Shown here: in pieces, positions 1-12,540 of the stretch
How the letters are laid out: every line of letters begins with the position of its first letter
Position numbering within the stretch: position 1 is the first letter of the stretch
Assembly (NCBI GenBank): GCA_008477525.1
Contig: SPDT01000007.1
Span: forward strand, 310,001-374,000
Source of the DNA: Hypomyces perniciosus
Lineage: Eukaryota > Ascomycota > Sordariomycetes > Hypocreales > Hypocreaceae
Length of the DNA: 64,000 bases
Direction: 5' to 3'
Made by a program: the position numbers and the translations under genes
Notes under the pieces: generated by a model
The model's database searches: none
What the model saw: the letters and a program-made list of their open reading frames with translations, nothing else
Told to the model about the DNA's origin: nothing

Positions 1-3000
1 GCGATACCGAGAAAAAGAAGGCTAAATTTATTATTCTAAAGTGGAGCTAGAAAACAGTTAACTCCAGTATCTACACTTCAGTCCTAATAGACCTCTAAGC
101 TATAGCCCTACCCTTTACTGCTATTAAAGCAGCCTATAATAATAATAAAGATTTTAACGTAAAGTTTACTATTCGCTAAATTATTAAAAAGCTTAAAGAT
201 TAACTAGCTCTTTATAAGGATATAATATATAAAGAAGTATATTTATCCTATTAATATATACTATATAAAGCAGAGCGCAGGAATATTAAGCTAAAAGTAT
301 AGTATACCTATTAAGCGCATATTTATATAAATGCAGTAAAGTATAAGCTTTTAGAGGTTATAGGAATAGCTTTTTAAACAGCTTTCTTTAAAGCTATTAA
401 AGTATACTTTGCTTTAAACTTTACTGCCTATTACTTATACTATATAAATAGCTTAATTAAAAGCAGTAAAATAAATAAAATCTTTTCCTTTAATTAGCTT
501 AAATAGCTTTTTTTAAATACTTTAAAAAATATAAAAAACTATATTTATAGCTTTTATATAATATTTAATAACTGCTTTAATAATATATTAGGCAATAGTA
601 ATATATACTTAAAGCCTCCTATTAATAAAGAGTGCCTTTATAGACCTAAAAGGTATATTTAGCCCTTAAATAACTATAGTAAAGTATATACTGCATTTAC
701 TGGAAGGCTTAATAAAAAAGGGAAATATACTTTTATATTTAAGTAGGCTATGGAAATTTATATACGCCTGCAAAAAGATAAATAGTAGGTTACCTATAAA
801 AAGTTTAATAAAAGGGGTATTAACCTTACTGCCTTAATATAAAGAGGAATAGTCTTAATTATTATAGCTACTTTAATCTCTTTAAATTTAATTAATAAAG
901 AAGATGCAAGCCCTATAGTATATTTAATAAATATATCAATATATACTAATATATAAAATATACTTTACTGCCTCCTTTAAAGCACCCTCTTTAATATATA
1001 TAATACTATTTATGTTATAAATAGCAGGAACTACTTTATTCCTAGCTTTTTTATTTTAAGTATAAAAAAGGACTATATTAAAGTAAAAGGAGTTAGCTAT
1101 CTAATAATTAAAAAAGGTTATTATCAATTAAAAGATACTCTCTATAATCTATATTAAAAGATAATGCACTTTATTAAGCTTTTAAATATAGCTATAGTTA
1201 AAGGATTTTATATTAATATTATATCTTTATTAAAGCTTTAAAAAATAAAAATTTAGCTAATAAAGTGTAATAATACGCTTTACACTAATACAGCCAGTTT
1301 AAACACTATTATAGGCAAAGTAAAGTATAAGTATAATCTTTTATTTCTTTAATATAAGCCCCTATCGCTCTATATTGCCCTTATCTTTAAGTATACTATA
1401 TTAAGTAGCTTGATAGCTTTTTTTATTCTTTTTAATGTAGACTATAGTATTTATATAGTATTAAAAAGCAGGAAAAGATTGATATATAATCCCTTAGTAT
1501 TATAATATAACTCTAAATAGCTTTAGCATTTATAAGTAGGATATTTAGGTTTAGAAGCGCTTAAAGCATTTATAAAGAATATAAGGAATATATATATTAA
1601 AGGAACTATATATATAGAATGTAAGGCTTATCCTTTTATATACGTAAAATAGGTTATCTTTTATAGACTATTTAATACATAAGCATTAAAACTATTCTTT
1701 AAAGTGTACTGGGATCTTTAAAACTATCCTAAAGGCTATAATAGGGATAACTGGCTTTTAGTGTTTAGGGGAAAATATACTATATAGCTATATATATGCC
1801 TTTTACTAAATAGAAAACAGGAAACTGTTTTTAATACTTTTTTTAACTTTATAAGTATAGTAAAGATATAATATAATATTTCTATATACTTCTTTAAGTA
1901 AGATAATAAGAAAGCTGTAATTGCAGTTAAGAGCTTATTATACTTCTAGATCTAGGCTAATATAGAAGGTATTATCCTAGAGCTTGCCCTTTTTTATACA
2001 TATAAGCCGAACGGCGCTTTAGAATAGGCAGGTTAAGAAGTTACAAATAAATCGATTAAAATACTAGAAGCTGTAAGTCTTTTAACCGATTTATAGCCTA
2101 AAAGCATAAAAGCTGCAGCGTATATTATCAATATAAGTCCTATACGCAGCCTTAATATAATATTACCTATTAATAAATTAAAGTAATAGTTCCGCGACTT
2201 TATGCCCCTTCCGATAAAGGAGCCTTCTATAAACCTATAGCCAGATTAAAGCAGTCTTTATATATATAGCTACTGCGCCTATATATTAAATAAAGACTAT
2301 AAGGCTAGCTAGAAAAAGAGAGAATTTAAAACTAAGCTTAGGGGGCTAATTAGATATCTTATTGGCTATACTGTAAATAATGTATATTATATGTAATTAC
2401 CCTGCTTAGCGAAAGTAATTATTATAAAGAATATATAATTTAATAAAACTAGCTTTTTTAATAGTAATAAAGAAATCGCGGATAAGCTGTCTATAGTGAA
2501 GTTAAATAAACTATTTAATAAAGTTAAAGAAAATAAACTAGAATTTAAACTCTTCTTTATATATATTCCTGCAGTAAAGAATACTTTTATAGGTAATATA
2601 AAAGAAAAGAGTATACTTTTAAAGGTAATAGAGATATAGAGTATTAAAGATAGCTTAATAAACACTTTAAATAAGCTATTAGCGCACTTAAAAAGACCTT
2701 TTAGTCTTTAAATACTAAAGGCTACCCTAAAATAGTTAATCTTTACAGATAATACTAGCGCACTAATAGGAACCTTAGGTAATGCTTTAGCGAGTAACCT
2801 ACCCCCCTTTATAGAAAGGGATATAGTACAAGAATAGCCTTATATATTAAGGGTATATAACCCGATAAAGGAGGATAGTCTATTAAGGCTAAAAGCAGAC
2901 TAGTATATAAAAGACTCGCCTACTTTTATCAAAGAAAAGTAAACCTTTAAAGAAATGCCAGCTAGTAATCCTTTAAGCAGTAAAGTAGTAGCTAATATTT

Positions 3001-4690
3001 ATAAAAGCTTAAGACTTTAAAGGAAATAACTTATAAAAAAGGCTAATAAATATCTTTTAGTATATAAAACTAAAACATATAGTTTAAATACTACTTTTAA
3101 AGATAATAAGCTTAATATATATTTAATAATTACTAAGCTTTTTAATTTAATATTATATTAACTGCTGTTTAATTAATAGAAGCTAATAAGTAATAAATTA
3201 AAAAGTATAGAAATAATATTTACTGTTTTTAATATAGTAATAAACTATAAATCTTCCTTTTAGAAAAGTATAGCTTTTAATAAGCTAACTATTTACTAGA
3301 AAGATTTAGCGAAACTGTTAAAGACTAAAAAAAGTTTATAAAATATTTACTTAAAGATAAATTTAAGTAAACTGCACGCAATAAAATTAATTCTTTATAT
3401 ATAAAAGGAACCTAGTAAAAAATACTATATTTAAAAGCGATAATAAAGCTACTATTAGTATATTAGGTTTTTATTTATAAATTTAATTAAAACAGAAATC
3501 TAAAATATTATAAAGTTTACTTTATAGTCTACAGGGATTTATAAAAGTGCTTTATTATAGAGAGTATATATACAGCTATATTAGCAGTATATTCTTTCTA
3601 TATATTTATTACTTTTATAGTAAGATTTAACTTTAAGTTAAAGCAGTATAATATTAAAAATGCTTTTTTTAATGCTTTAAAGGATAAGAATTTAAAACTA
3701 GTTATATATAAACTCTTTAAAGGTTTTAAGCAGCTAAATATTTATTTAAAGCTCGCGAAAGCCTTATATAGCTTAAAGGATTTACTAAAGCTATAGTTTA
3801 ATAAACTATCTTTAACCTTAAAGTAATAAAGGTTAATCTTAAGCTTTAAAAAGCCTTATCTCTTTTATAATAAAACTTAAAAGATCTTTATTATATTCTA
3901 TATAAACAATATCTTAATTCTATATTATTATAATAATAAAACTCTTTACACTAAACTATTAAATGCTTTAAAAGTAAAATATAAGCTTTATAGTAAAGGA
4001 GATACGCAGTAGTTTTTAAAGATTAAAATTACCTATAACTATATAAAGTATAAGATATACCTTTCCTATAAGATTTATTTTAAAAAAATTGCAAAACGAT
4101 TTAGGCTTAATAAAGGAATATAGCTTCCTATAATTTTAATATTTATTATAAAGCTCTGGAAAAGTATATTGTAAGCTTTAAAAGTAACTATTAAAATATA
4201 TTAAAAGAAAGTAAAATTAATACTCTATATAGCTATTATAATAAGGCCTAATATAGCTTATAGTGCCTTGGCTTTATTACAGTTTCTAATTAACTTTAAT
4301 AAAGAGTACTTTAAAGCAGTTAACCAGCTAATCTGCTATTTATATATATAGTATTTCCTAGCTTTTTAATATAAAGGGAAAGGAGAAATATAGGTTTTAA
4401 CTGCTTTAAGTAATACTTCCTTTATTAATAATATAAATATTTAGAGATTATTTTAAGGGTATTTTATTATGCTTTTCTTAGGCCTTATCCTATAAAATAC
4501 AATACGCCAAAGCACTATCAGTATATTTATAATAAAAGCTAAACTATTTGCCTTTACCTAAATAGTAAAAGAGGCTATAGGTTTATATTGCCTTTTCTAA
4601 GAAATAAAATTTAACCTTCACGCTAATTAGAATATTAATTATAATAATTAATTTACTATATATTTTATAATTAAAGAGAGTATATAAATT
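1..4690 (+). mobile_element. Copia-type LTR retrotransposon relic, RIP-degraded, 5' end outside window
   Basis: Reading + with C-to-T and G-to-A changes allowed, Copia pol blocks appear in the usual order. A GAG-pre-integrase-like segment (H-L-x-x-G-Y-L-G-L-E-A-L) lies near 1530-1590. A reverse transcriptase start (W-V-F-x-Y-K-F) lies near 3455-3540. The N-x-K-L-K-Q-Y-x-I-K-N-A-F block and a Y-S-L-K-D segment lie near 3630-3800. A Copia-type RNase H tail with A-x-S-T-x-K-A-K lies near 4440-4620. Every frame has many stops, mostly TAA and TAG where Gln or Trp codons would be, so nothing is expressed. The element is already inside its gag/pol region at base 1. No LTR was recognised at either side. 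The Copia assignment is firm; the 3' boundary is approximate. Confidence 0.8.
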
Positions 4691-5389
4691 AGCATTTATT
4701 TGCATTATATTAATATATAAAATATATAGCTTTAATAGGAATATTAAAAAAGATTATTTATAGTTTTTTATTTTTCTATTAACTTTATACTTATTAATAG
4801 GCTTACTAAAGCTTTACTATAATAGCGCTTTAAATACTTTAAAGCACTATTAAACTTAATAAATATACAGTTATTAAAATAAAATATATAAAAATACAGG
4901 AAATTAATTAATTCTAGCTTATAAGCCGTTAACTATAAAGGTATATCTTATTACTGCAATAACTATTCTCTAAAAGCTTTCTAGCCCTCGCGCGCCTATA
5001 TATAAAGGGTATTATTATTATTATTACTACTGCCTAAAGCAGCAGCCTCTTTAAAGTAAACTAAATTCTCCTCTTTTAATAAATTAAATTAAAGGCATAA
5101 CGCCTTTTTATATTAAATTACTATTTAATTATATAAGATTATAAATATATAAAGAAAAAAAAGTATATTTATTCAATTATCCTTTTTATTTATAGCTTAA
5201 AAAAGCCAATATATAATTAATATAAATATTAAATAACTATAAAGTATATAATTAAATAAAGTAATATAGGTAAATTAAAGAAAAGTTTATTAAAGGGTAT
5301 ATTAATAATTACTATTCAAGTAAATAGTATACTGCTAAAAGTAGGCGATAGAAATATATTAAAAGAAGTCTTCTTTGCCAGTAATTGCT

Positions 5390-5720
5390 GACTTTAAATA
5401 ACCTTTATAAAGAGGGGATAACAGTATAGCAGCAGGGGCAGCGGTAAAAGCAGCCTTTAAAGCAGTAGTAGTAGCGATAAGGGCAGGGGCTAGGATAGCA
5501 GTAGTAGGAGGAGGAGCTAATAATAATAAAGATAAAACTGCTTTAGCAGTAAAGCATGCTTTACGAATAGTAGCTAAGCGTATATTAAGAGCGGCAATAG
5601 CTGCAGTATGCCTAGACTAGCTAGGACTAGCCGGCGCAGGAGCAGGAGCTGGCGTAAAAGTAGGTGCAAGAGCAGTAATAGGCGTGGCCGCTTAGCTAGC
5701 TAAGCGATTAACGCTGCAAT
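5390..5720 (+). repeat. Triplet-biased GCA/GTA/GGA-rich low-complexity block
   Basis: An imperfect run of triplets such as GCA, GTA, GGA and GGC stands out from the AT-rich surroundings. Read on + it is Ala/Gly/Val-rich and almost free of stops over about 80 codons, broken by a TAG. It could be a low-complexity part of a transposon ORF or a decayed microsatellite. No known domain is seen. Confidence 0.5.
5689..5706. repeat. Perfect 18-bp palindrome
   Basis: CGCTTAGCTAGCTAAGCG reads identically on both strands. It lies at the right end of the triplet-biased block. No binding protein can be named. Confidence 0.8.
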
Positions 5721-6227
5721 AAGCCACTTTTAAGGGGCAACTATAACTACGCTTTACCGATAAGGTATTCTTCTTCTGCGATTTCGCTGTCAGTTAATAA
5801 ATATATAGCGCGAAGGGAATTAGTTAAAAGTGTAATACTTATAGCAGGGGCTATATTACTATTAATATTATTATTAATATTAATAATAATAATATTAATA
5901 ACTAAAGAAAAAGAGTAAAGAATAAAGGCTAAAGGGGCAGCTAATATACCTATTCTAGCTATTTAAAACCGATTTACTTGCTTAAAAGCTTTATTATTTA
6001 ATTTCCTATTATTATAAAACAATAATAGCTATAGCGCTTATATTCTTTTTACCTCTATAATAGAATATCGATATATATTTATAATAAGGAGCTTCTAACT
6101 AAGCAAAAGAGGCTTTAGGAGCGCAGCCAGTTAATTATAATACTATAGATAGGCTAAAGCAGCAGTTAATAAGGTATTAGGAATAGCTTTATTAACTGGG
6201 GGGTATATTAGGTTAAGTAGGCTGGGG

Positions 6228-6341
6228 CCCTACCGCTTATTAGCGCTAGGGAGCTTTTATCTGCTATATAAGCAGATACAAGCTGATATATATATCGCAT
6301 AAGCGATATATTAGACTATACAGGCGCTTATAAAGCGCCTG
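6228..6341. repeat. Four consecutive hairpins in 114 bp
   Basis: Four separate inverted repeats follow one another. The first is 6228-6237 with 6242-6251 (10-bp stem, one mismatch, 4-nt loop). The second is 6258-6265 with 6271-6278 (8 bp, 5-nt loop). The third is 6290-6298 with 6303-6311 (9 bp, 4-nt loop). The fourth is 6321-6328 with 6334-6341 (8 bp, 5-nt loop). Loops are all A/T. Stems, apart from the third, are richer in G and C than the neighbourhood. The block lies about 100 bp upstream of the first recognisable LINE sequence on the same strand. Confidence 0.85.
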
Positions 6342-6439
6342 CACACAGTTTTTTCTTTATATTAGCTATATATATATATAGTGAGGCCACTACAGTATAT
6401 TCTCTTTTATAGAATCAAGCTTTGTTTCCTATCTCTCTA

Positions 6440-9400
6440 TACTTTATATAGCTGTACTGCGCTCTGCTATATAAGGTATATTATATTTATATAATAGTTA
6501 TAAGAATTATTAATAAAGGATTTAAAGTAGTTTTTTAAATATTATTAATTAAGATAAAATAGTTAATAACTTAAACTAGTTAAAAGATTAAATAATAGCT
6601 TTTTAATAAAGAGAATAAAATTAATGCCTGTTTAGGCGCTATAAAGGTTATAGCGGCTTAATAATAGTTTATATATATAGTTTTAAGCTATTTAAAGAAA
6701 ATAATAAACTTTTTTAAATAATATAAGAATAGATTTTTTTAAAGCTATTAAATTAAAGGCAAAGATATAAATTAACTTAACCTTAATTAATATTTAGTTT
6801 TTAAAATAACTATATAAAGATTAATAAAGGAAAATAATGCTACTTTTTTTCTTTAAACTATTAAATAAAAGATTTACTTTTTTTTATACTAGTAAAATAA
6901 TAGAATTAATACAAAAGTTTAACCTTTGAATATAATATAATAACTGCTAAAACATTTATTTTAAATAAATATATAAAAAGAAACTTAAATACTGCCTTAT
7001 AGCAGCTTTAAATATAAAATATAAGTCTACCTATTAAATATTTGATATATTAACTGCCTAAAACCATATAAAGCTATATATTAATAATATGTAACTAAAA
7101 CTTTCTATAGCTATAAAAAATTAATATACCTTTTAAATATAAAACTATAAAAAGTCTAATATTAAAGGGTAAAAATCTTTAAATTAATTTACCTTTTAGC
7201 CTTTAAGCCTTTAAACTCTACTTAAATATAATAGCTACTAGCCCCTTTTTATTATTATATATAGCTATAGTAAAGAGGCTATTATAGTTTTAGATAAAAA
7301 AAAAAGGTAATATTTAAAGATAGTAATTTTTAATAATTTAAAGAAATATTAAAAGATTAAACTTAAACTGCAGAAATAATAAAATTTAAAGGATATTTTC
7401 AGCTAATATTAATAAAGCAGAGTTAGTTTATAATACTGCCTTTACCTTTATAGTTAAAAAGGATTATAATATTATTATAATATAAAAATTATATATTAAT
7501 ATTACTTAAAAAGGCTACTGCTATATAATATTATATAGAGAATTTTAAACCTTTTCTTTAAAAATAACTTAAATTAATTATAGTATTTAACCTTAAATTT
7601 TTATATATATAAAAAAGAGAGTAAAGATTTTAACTAAGCAGCTATTTATTAAAACTACTTAAGACTTATTATAGGTCTATATTAATAAAATTATAACTAT
7701 TAACTATTATAAACAATATAGTATATATAATATTTTTATAACTTTATTTATATAGTTAATTACTGGAAACTATTTAATAGTAAAAGCCTTTAATGCAATA
7801 TACTTTATATAATAGGCAGTTAATAATTAAAATTAAGGCGCATTAATCGCTAACTAGGCCTTTAAAGTTAGCCTCTCTCTCTTCAACCCTTTAAATACTT
7901 TAATATATATATATAGTAATATAATTAACCTAGCTTTTTCAAATATTTTATTAGTAAAAGCTATATTAAAAGAATATTTATTTATTAGCTTTAACTATAC
8001 TATATTAAATATTATAATCTTAACTTTAATTTACTGCTTAATGCCTTTTAGAGGATAAAAGGTTAAAGGAAATAATAATAAAGACTGCTTTTTAATATTA
8101 ATTAAAGAAAAGACTTAGCTCTTTCCCTTTATTTAATTAATAATAATAGCTATAAATTAAGCGGCTAAAGCTTTATTATTACTCCTTTATAAATTAATAA
8201 AAATAATAAACCAACTATTAAATTATTTACTTTTTTAATTATAGTAAAGCGCTAAATATAAAAAAAGCTATTAAGCTTTTTTAGCTATTAAAAAAACTGC
8301 AGCTATACTATTAAATACCTATCTCCATAATATTAAAAAATCTTTTAAGAAAATAACTAAAAATATTAAAAAGGTATATTAGCAAAATATTATTAATACT
8401 GTTCAAAAAAGTAAAAATATCTTTTATATAGTTTATTAGGTAAAGCTATTATTAATTTTTTAACTACTGCTATTATAAATTAGCAATTAAGTTTTTACTT
8501 TTTAAGAAAAAAGGCTATTGCCTTGTATAAAATTATATGTAAAAGATATATAGTAGCTAATAATATTAAGGATTTATAGACCCTGATTAATTAATAATAG
8601 TAAATTAAACTCCGTTTAATAGTTTTATTAAATAAAGTGGCAGCAGCTATAATATATATAGGAAATATATCTTTAAGTATTAATAATATTATAATAAACC
8701 TTTTATAGCTTTATTAACTAATAATTAAAAAATATATTTACTCCCTTTATAAAACCTACCTTAAAATTAAGCATTATTTATTAGCTTTTAAATTAACTAA
8801 AATAGTAATAATTTTTAAATTAAAGAAAAAAGATTTATTATCTTTAAAAGCTTAAAGGTTAATCTTTCTCTTTTTTTATTTAGGTTAAGGACTTAAATAC
8901 TTTATTATATAAAGAATTATATCTATTATAATTATATAATAAATATTATATACTAAATAAGCCAGCGCCGTTTTAAAGAGATCTAGTATTAATTTAATTA
9001 TAGCTTTAATTTATAAAGTTAAATTAGCTTTTTATAATAGTAAAATAGCTACCTTTATTACAGTTAATATTTAAAGGGCTGTTAATATAGTCCTTATTAA
9101 TAAATTAAGCCTTTAACTATAAAAATAAGGTTAGCTTAACTATATAGCTAAATAAGCCTTTTTATTTATAATAGATTATAAAGCTTAAATAAACCTATAA
9201 CAAATAATAATTTAACTGCTTCCTTTAAGCTATAGCCTCCTTTAAAGATTACTAGTATTTTTAATCTTCTTTTTACTTTATATAGCTTTAATATACTATT
9301 TATTTATTAACCCTGCTTAACCTTAAATAATAGCTATTAAATCGTCCCTTTCAAATAAACTATAAAGGTTTAGCTATATAGATAACGCAGTATTTTTATT

Positions 9401-11431
9401 TATTAGTAATTCCTTTAACTAAATAGTAGCCTAGGCTATAACTGCAGTTTAAAAACTCTAGTAATAGGGCAAAGATAATATACTATTATTTAATTTTAAA
9501 AAAATAAAAGTAATATTCTTTTTAAAACGCTATATATAAAATAACCTATTAGTAATATATAATAATATTAAGAAAATAGCGTTAAAGAAAGGGGCAATTA
9601 AATATCTAGGTATCTTTTTTAATTAAAAGTTTAGCTTTAAGATATATATTAAGAAATAAGCTATAAAGGCCTATATAATAATAAATATATTATATAGTAT
9701 TTTAAACTTTATTTGAAAGGCTGCTTTATACTTTATATACTAAGTAGTTTATATATATATAAAATTAATACTCTGCTATAGATTTAAGGTATAGTATAGA
9801 GGCTTAAATATATATAAAATGTAATACCTCTTTAATTATATAGCCTTAGTTTTTAGGATAGCTATAAAGGCTATTTTCTTTATATAAATGATAACCTTTA
9901 TAGTGATCCTGTATAGAGAGAGTGGGATCCTTTTAATAATATAGCTCTTTAATGCCTAGAAATTCTAATTTACTATTAAACTGCTATTGCTAAATAATTA
10001 ATATCTGTTTATTTATAGGACTTAATTAAACTAATATATATATAGATAAACTATAGTAATATTTATAATAAGGTTATAGTAAATTATATAATTTACTAAA
10101 AGTTACTTAAAATTAGCATTTTCTTTAAATTAACTAAAATTTAAAACCTTTATTTAGGCAGTAAAGTTAAAGCTATTAAAGAGTTTAATAACTAGATAGC
10201 TATAAGAGCCTTTTAAAATATAATAGTATTTATAGATAGTTTACGCTTTATTATAAAAACTATTAGCTATAGCTTTTTAATATAGTGAGATAATAAAGAA
10301 GTTTTAATAAATTTTAACTGACTTAGTTTAATAAAAGTATTTAATAATAAAGCAGTTAGGGCTTTAGAAAGATTTAAAGCTACTTTAGCTAATAATAATA
10401 ATATAAGGGATATTATTATTTATTTAAATAATATAGCTGTAATATATTATTTAAAAGGTATACCTTTAGATTTATTATAATAAGTATTTATTAAATTTTA
10501 AAAATTAAAGAGTATATATAAAAGAAATATATATATTTAATAATACTTTAGCTATTATAGAATATAAGGTAATAAAGCTATAGACTAATTAGCGAAATTA
10601 AACTTTAAATAATTAAAGCTATTTAATATAATATTTATATTTACTTTCCTTTAATAAAAAGTTAAAGTAAAACTAAGGATTAGCTTTGAAAGCTAGTAAA
10701 AAGAGAATATATTTAATATATATTACCTATTTAAATTAATAGTTAACTTAAAATACTTTAAAGAACTAATAATTTTATAGGGGGAACTTTATTATTTATT
10801 AACTGCTAGATCTTAATATAGGGATTTTATATAGTATTATAAGCACCTTTAGTATAAAGATACTTTAATAACTTGCAGCTATAGCAGGAAAAAAATATAT
10901 AACTATATCTTTTATTACAGGAAGATTACTAAAGTATAATAATAGGGACTAGCCCTTTTAATCTGTAAATTAACTTTTTATCTATTAAAGTCTAGCTATA
11001 ACTATTTCCTTTAAATAGTATAGGCTTTTAGCTTTTGTATTAAAATATACCCGCGCTATTAAAAAGCCTAATTAATTTTAATATTAATCTTAATCTTTTA
11101 ATTCTTTCCTTTATTTGTCTTTTATCCTTTAAGGGATTCATTTACAGCTTAATATTAAGTTGCCTATAAACTGATAGGGGCTAACCCTTTAATTAAGGCT
11201 GACCTCAGTTACTTAATATATTATGCGAGATTTACGCCTCTCTTTAACCTGCTAATAGGAGAAAAGCTAGAAAGCTATACCTATTAAGGCGATAAAATGC
11301 TATATAGGGGAGCTTATATGTTTATTAGTAATACTGTAGTTAAACCTAATATAGTATATCCTTTCGCTCTACTAGGATTAGTGGCCTTTACTATAGGATG
11401 TTAATGGGATATTATTATTATTATTATTATA
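6440..11431 (+). mobile_element. Tad-like non-LTR retrotransposon (LINE), copy 1, RIP-degraded
   Basis: The + strand holds a non-LTR reverse transcriptase C-terminal block at about 9600-9870. It includes K-Y-L-G-I-F-F followed by a block resembling L-L-Y-G-x-E-A-W-Y-R-G, as in Tad1-type fungal LINEs. RNase H-like segments (V-F-I-D-S near 10225; I-Y-L-D-N-I-A near 10420) follow. The 3' end is an (ATT)n tail instead of poly-A. Two further copies on the - strand (within 12541-20700 and 21469-26447) align with it, including its first 250 bases against 20450-20700. Similarity stops near 6475, so the 5' end lies close by. Stops are everywhere, so the element is dead. Confidence 0.75.
11410..11431 (+). 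repeat. (ATT)n tail of LINE copy 1
   Basis: Seven ATT units close the LINE. The opposite-strand copy ends in the matching run at 21469-21501, so this is the element's own 3' tail. LTR A sequence starts directly after it. Confidence 0.85.
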
Positions 11432-11804
11432 GGTATTGTAAGAAATCTGACTAAAATGGTTTCCTGTTTATATAGCCGTAAGTCGATTTAAGCGATTTTA
11501 TATATAAATGAATTTTACGGACAATAAGAATACAGCTATAAACCTAATTCTGCTACTATATACCTATTATTAGATCGGAGGACTATTATAAAAGACAAAG
11601 CTATTATTTATACAATTCACTTCTACACCAGCTATATATTACTGGATATTCTATAGCTTTCTAGCTATTAGTTCAGTTATAATCCAATTGTTTATCTATT
11701 GTTAACCTAACTAGACTTTCAGTCGTTTCCTTATTGCTGCGTTGTATGCAGCTTCCTAGAAGCTATATATAAATAAGGTTCAGTATAACCTTGTTATTTT
11801 AACA
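11432..11804 (-). mobile_element. Truncated LTR A fragment
   Basis: This matches the inner and 5' part of the about 580-bp LTR A found complete at 36456-37035 and in opposite orientation at 35366-35946 and 62504-63082. The TGTTG start of the LTR, on the - strand, is at 11804. The other end is cut exactly at the LINE tail, so the LINE appears to have inserted into, or been joined to, an LTR A. The missing 200 bp of LTR is not found at the LINE's 5' side. Confidence 0.85.
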
Positions 11805-12540
11805 ATTTAAGGGGAGGGTATTTTAATAGAGATATAACTGCAATAGTATTAACTGTAAGTAAAGACAGGCTTACTATATTAAGGTTTTTAAATATTGCAG
11901 AATCGCTATTACTCGTTAAAATTAGGCTATAAGTATATTAAATAAAAGGTTATAGTAAAGAATTAGCTATAGAAAACTTATAAAGCGGCTATATAAAGAG
12001 AGGGGCTAAAAGAGAAGGAGAGAGATAAAAAAGAAAAAAGGAAATAAAAAAGAAAAGTAAATAGAAAGTAAAGTTATAAAAAAAAAAGTAAAGTAAAGAT
12101 ATATATAATATATATAGTAGTAAATTAAAAAAAGCAAAAGAAAGTAAAGTATTTAAATATTAACAGTAAAGAGTTAGCTTATTATATAAGATTTCTTTAC
12201 TACCCTTTAAGTTTAATTATATAAAAATATACTTTTAAACGATAAAGTTAAAAACTATTAAGCTATTAAATATATACTAAAATACTTAAATTTCAAGCTT
12301 AAAGAAATCTCTATATAGGAAATAATTACTATTTAATATAGCAATAAAGTCTTAAAAGCTAGAAAAGAGTTAATTAAATATAAAGTCCTTGGTAGCATTA
12401 AGGTTAATACTATAAAAGGGGGGGCAGCCTATTAAAAGACTAGAAACTCTAGAGCTTTTATAATATTATATAGGCTAGAATATATATATAAAAGTAACTA
12501 TAGTCCCTAAAAATATAAAACTTTAGAGATTAATAAACTA
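11805..12540. other. RIP-degraded stretch with a purine-rich tract
   Basis: No recognisable gene. 12000-12110 is almost entirely A and G on the + strand. 12180-12500 reads like degraded LINE or DNA-transposon coding sequence with stops, but no motif could be fixed. Confidence 0.4.

Larger units (their letters stand above)
4691..6227. other. Unclassified AT-rich repeat-derived stretch
   Basis: No gene is recognisable. The stretch may hold the 3' end or LTR of the Copia relic plus another element. It has short (ATT)n runs near 5010-5025 and 5855-5900 and a G/C-richer triplet-biased block described separately. Nothing here can be given a function. Confidence 0.5.

Noticed and set aside
2387..2665. 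92-codon open frame on - in the Copia relic
   Set aside because: Low-complexity Leu/Ile/Phe/Ser translation antisense to degraded Copia pol. AT-rich DNA yields such frames by chance.
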